DNA of 64,000 nt, taken from assembly GCF_028476545.1 (NCBI RefSeq), contig NW_026731897.1:1-64000 (forward strand), written 5' to 3'. Positions 61,916 through 64,000 of the stretch are shown one piece after another (position 1 is the stretch's first letter; each line of letters begins with the position of its first letter). The position numbers and the translations under genes were made by a program. Source of the stretch: Physella acuta (Eukaryota; Mollusca; Gastropoda; Physidae). Under the pieces are notes generated by a model that saw only the letters and a program-made list of their open reading frames with translations, ran no database searches and was not told the DNA's origin.

Positions 61916-62024
61916 CAGTGTCCGCCCCCCCCCCCCCCCAAAAAAAGTCTACCGCCCCCCACCCGAAAATTTCAAGTGCCTCCCCCCCCCCCCCTTCGGT
62001 GAAAAAAGTCTGGAAGAAACACTG
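61916..62024 (-). mobile_element. G-rich MITE, short copy on the minus strand
   Basis: Poly-C blocks with ACCCGAAAATTTCAAGTGCC and the terminus GTCTGGAAGAAACACTG, the reverse complement of the 39437 and 54304 left ends. About 100 bp of the middle is missing. Confidence 0.75.
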
Positions 62025-62311
62025 ATTTTAATATCGAGGTTCTGGAAGATCTGTCTAGCAATTTTGCTGACTTTTGTGCTAACCCTAACTAGAAGAAGTT
62101 TATATATTTTTTTTATTCACGACTATTTTGATGGTTGTAGTAGGACATGACTAGAGCTAGTAAGATATATTTTGCATTATTTAAAGGAAAAAATAAAAGG
62201 TAATTTCATGACTTAGACAAAAGTACAGAAAATAAATGTTCCACTTTATTAGAATTCATTTAAAATATAAAATATTTTTACTCAAGGACACACAGTTTAT
62301 TTCTATAACTA

Positions 62312-62353
<42 letters not shown>

Positions 62354-62790
62354 AGTTTGTACTTTTAAGTAGGAGAAATTCTAAACATTTGACTGTTTTC
62401 GTCAACTAATTTACTGATGGTATGTTGGTATAATATATTCAACTTAGTAATTCGTCACAAGAAACATTTTATGTGACATTTAACACAAGCACGACCTTGA
62501 CACTGACCTTTGTTGGACGTGAAGGCACCATTGTACTTTTACTTGATAGATTGAAAGCCTTGGTCTCAAGGCAATGAATCTCAAGACTAGTTCCTCCTGT
62601 ACTTTAGGGGAGCGCTTTTGGTAAGTGTTAGCAAACATTCAACATTCCATGATGAATAAAACTCACCAGTGAATGCTTATGTGAGGTTTTTACTAGATAA
62701 AACCATACGCATGGAAGTTCACAAATGTAGCGATGTAAAGACAGTTTGCAATATTGTTGGAGAAGGCAAACATTAATGTAGAAACAGAGT
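62025..62790. other. No gene seen
   Basis: AT-rich flank containing the poly(A) run. Confidence 0.45.
62312..62351 (+). repeat. Poly(A) run, ~40 A
   Basis: No recognisable retrocopy upstream. Confidence 0.95.
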
Positions 62791-62794
62791 TCGT

Positions 62795-63095
62795 TATCCG
62801 AGTCAATGCTAGTTTGTTCGCACATCGAGTCGATACTAGTGTGTTCGCACATCGAGTCAATGCTAGTGTGTTCGCACATCGATTCAAAGCTAGTTTGTTC
62901 GCACATCGAGTCAATGAGGGTGTGTTCGTACATCGAGTCAATGCTGGTGTGTTCGCACATCGAGTGAAAGGCTAGTGTGTTCGCACATCGAGTCAATGAT
63001 AGTGTGTTCGCACATCGAGTCAATGCTAGTGTGTTCGCACATCGAGTCAATGATAGTGTGTTCGCACATCGAGTCAATGGTAATGTGTTCGCACA
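62795..63095 (+). repeat. 27-bp minisatellite, ~11 copies
   Basis: GTTCGCACATCGAGTCAATG then CTAGTGT; 27 is a multiple of three, which keeps frames open on both strands. Confidence 0.95.
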
Positions 63096-63977
63096 GTGTT
63101 GTTTTAAAAGACAAGTCCAAACTTTGATAGCGTGTATGACTAGACTTTCCTTTCTTAACAAAATTATGTGTTTTATACAAACAATTAACTACACTAACTT
63201 TAGATTCGACTTTAGCTAAATTTAGCTAATAGCTTGGAATAGAATAAGAGAATTAAAAGAATACGATTTTTAAAAATCCGCGTCAAGTACAAAACATGAC
63301 GTTTGAAAATTGAACTTTAAAAATAGTAATTTAAAGGATTTTTCTACAGATATAAATCAAAGTAGAAGTAGATCTAAATGTTTACTTTTTAAAGTATCAA
63401 GTTTCGAAAGCTAACAACATATAAAAAAAACTTTTTATTAAAATAAACCTTTTATAAAAAAACACTTTTTTTATTAACAATTAGTATTTTAAGTTACATT
63501 TAAATAATACAAAGAAAACATCCCGAGTTTTTAAATACAAAAATAGACATAAAAAAAATATTTTCCCTTTCTTCATAGAAAAAAGTGCATTAAAAAATGA
63601 ATTCCAAACTGTAGATAAAAATAATCTTATTAAAATGTTTGAATTGCACTGGGCGTAATTTTATTTGTCCCGAGCGGAAAGCGAAGATTTACGTGAATTA
63701 AATTATGTTGTCGAGTGCTATATTTAAATCATGTGGGGCCACATTTTCTGTCAGCAATTTCCTGCCTCGCGAAATGTATCACAAGAAATTATTTTCAACT
63801 GCTGTCGTCAAATATCAATTTTTTTAAAAATGTATTTATATCCAACAGACGTGTGACATACATTTTACAGTGGCGAATATAGAAAAAAATGAACACCGCA
63901 TCAGTACATATATTACATGCTTATTATAGTACATCTAATATATAAATAAATAGCCTAAATAAATACTAACTATAATG
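63096..63977. other. No gene seen
   Basis: AT-rich DNA to the window end. Confidence 0.5.
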
Positions 63978-64000
63978 TATATATATATATATATATATAT
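63978..64000 (+). repeat. (TA)n microsatellite cut by the window edge
   Basis: TA run at the end of the window. Confidence 0.95.

Noticed and set aside
62628-63219. Repeat protein frames (SMCEHTSID, HRVNASVFA)
   Set aside because: 27-bp unit keeps frames open on both strands.

Overview
The window looks like nuclear DNA of an animal, most likely a mollusc and probably a gastropod. The reasons are an intron-split invertebrate opsin, two tRNA-derived SINE families, many hAT-like DNA transposon remnants, and a very heavy load of minisatellites, (TA)n tracts and poly-G/poly-C runs. The species call is inference; the opsin call is firm.

One host gene fills most of the window on the + strand: an opsin whose coding exons I place at 12970-13240, 37517-37720, 39667-39875, 41266-41371, 42284-42403 and 48468-48850. 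All junctions have GT..AG borders and keep frame, giving 430 residues with seven helices, a DRY motif, the Schiff-base lysine (K301), both disulfide cysteines, glutamates at both known counterion positions and an NKQ tripeptide. A non-coding first exon and promoter may lie near 8350-8661. A second last exon at 43867-44003 would replace the 48468-48850 exon in the same phase, has its own stop and AATAAA signal, and would give a 348-residue opsin with a different helix 7/8 and tail.

The most unusual pattern is at the 5' splice sites. In introns 1, 2 and 3 the exon-intron junction itself has been copied in tandem: 13 intact donors in intron 1, five in intron 2, and five in intron 3 split by a hAT insertion. 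Intron 4 has a second donor 23 bp downstream and then a degenerate array. Only intron 5 lacks this. Other arrays start inside or just after SINE heads.

Layout: 1-3565, a 1.9 kb segmental duplication with a 22-bp minisatellite; 4738-5345, an 18-bp array in a SINE; 6-12.9 kb, MITE, SINEs and a possible promoter; 12.9-48.9 kb, the opsin; 49-58 kb, microsatellites and a 1.86 kb 11-bp G-rich array; 59042-59780, an intronless prefoldin subunit 1 retrocopy with a poly(A) tail; 60.5-63.1 kb, three more arrays. Apart from the opsin and the prefoldin retrocopy I found no convincing protein-coding gene. Most long open frames lie in repeats whose units contain no stop.
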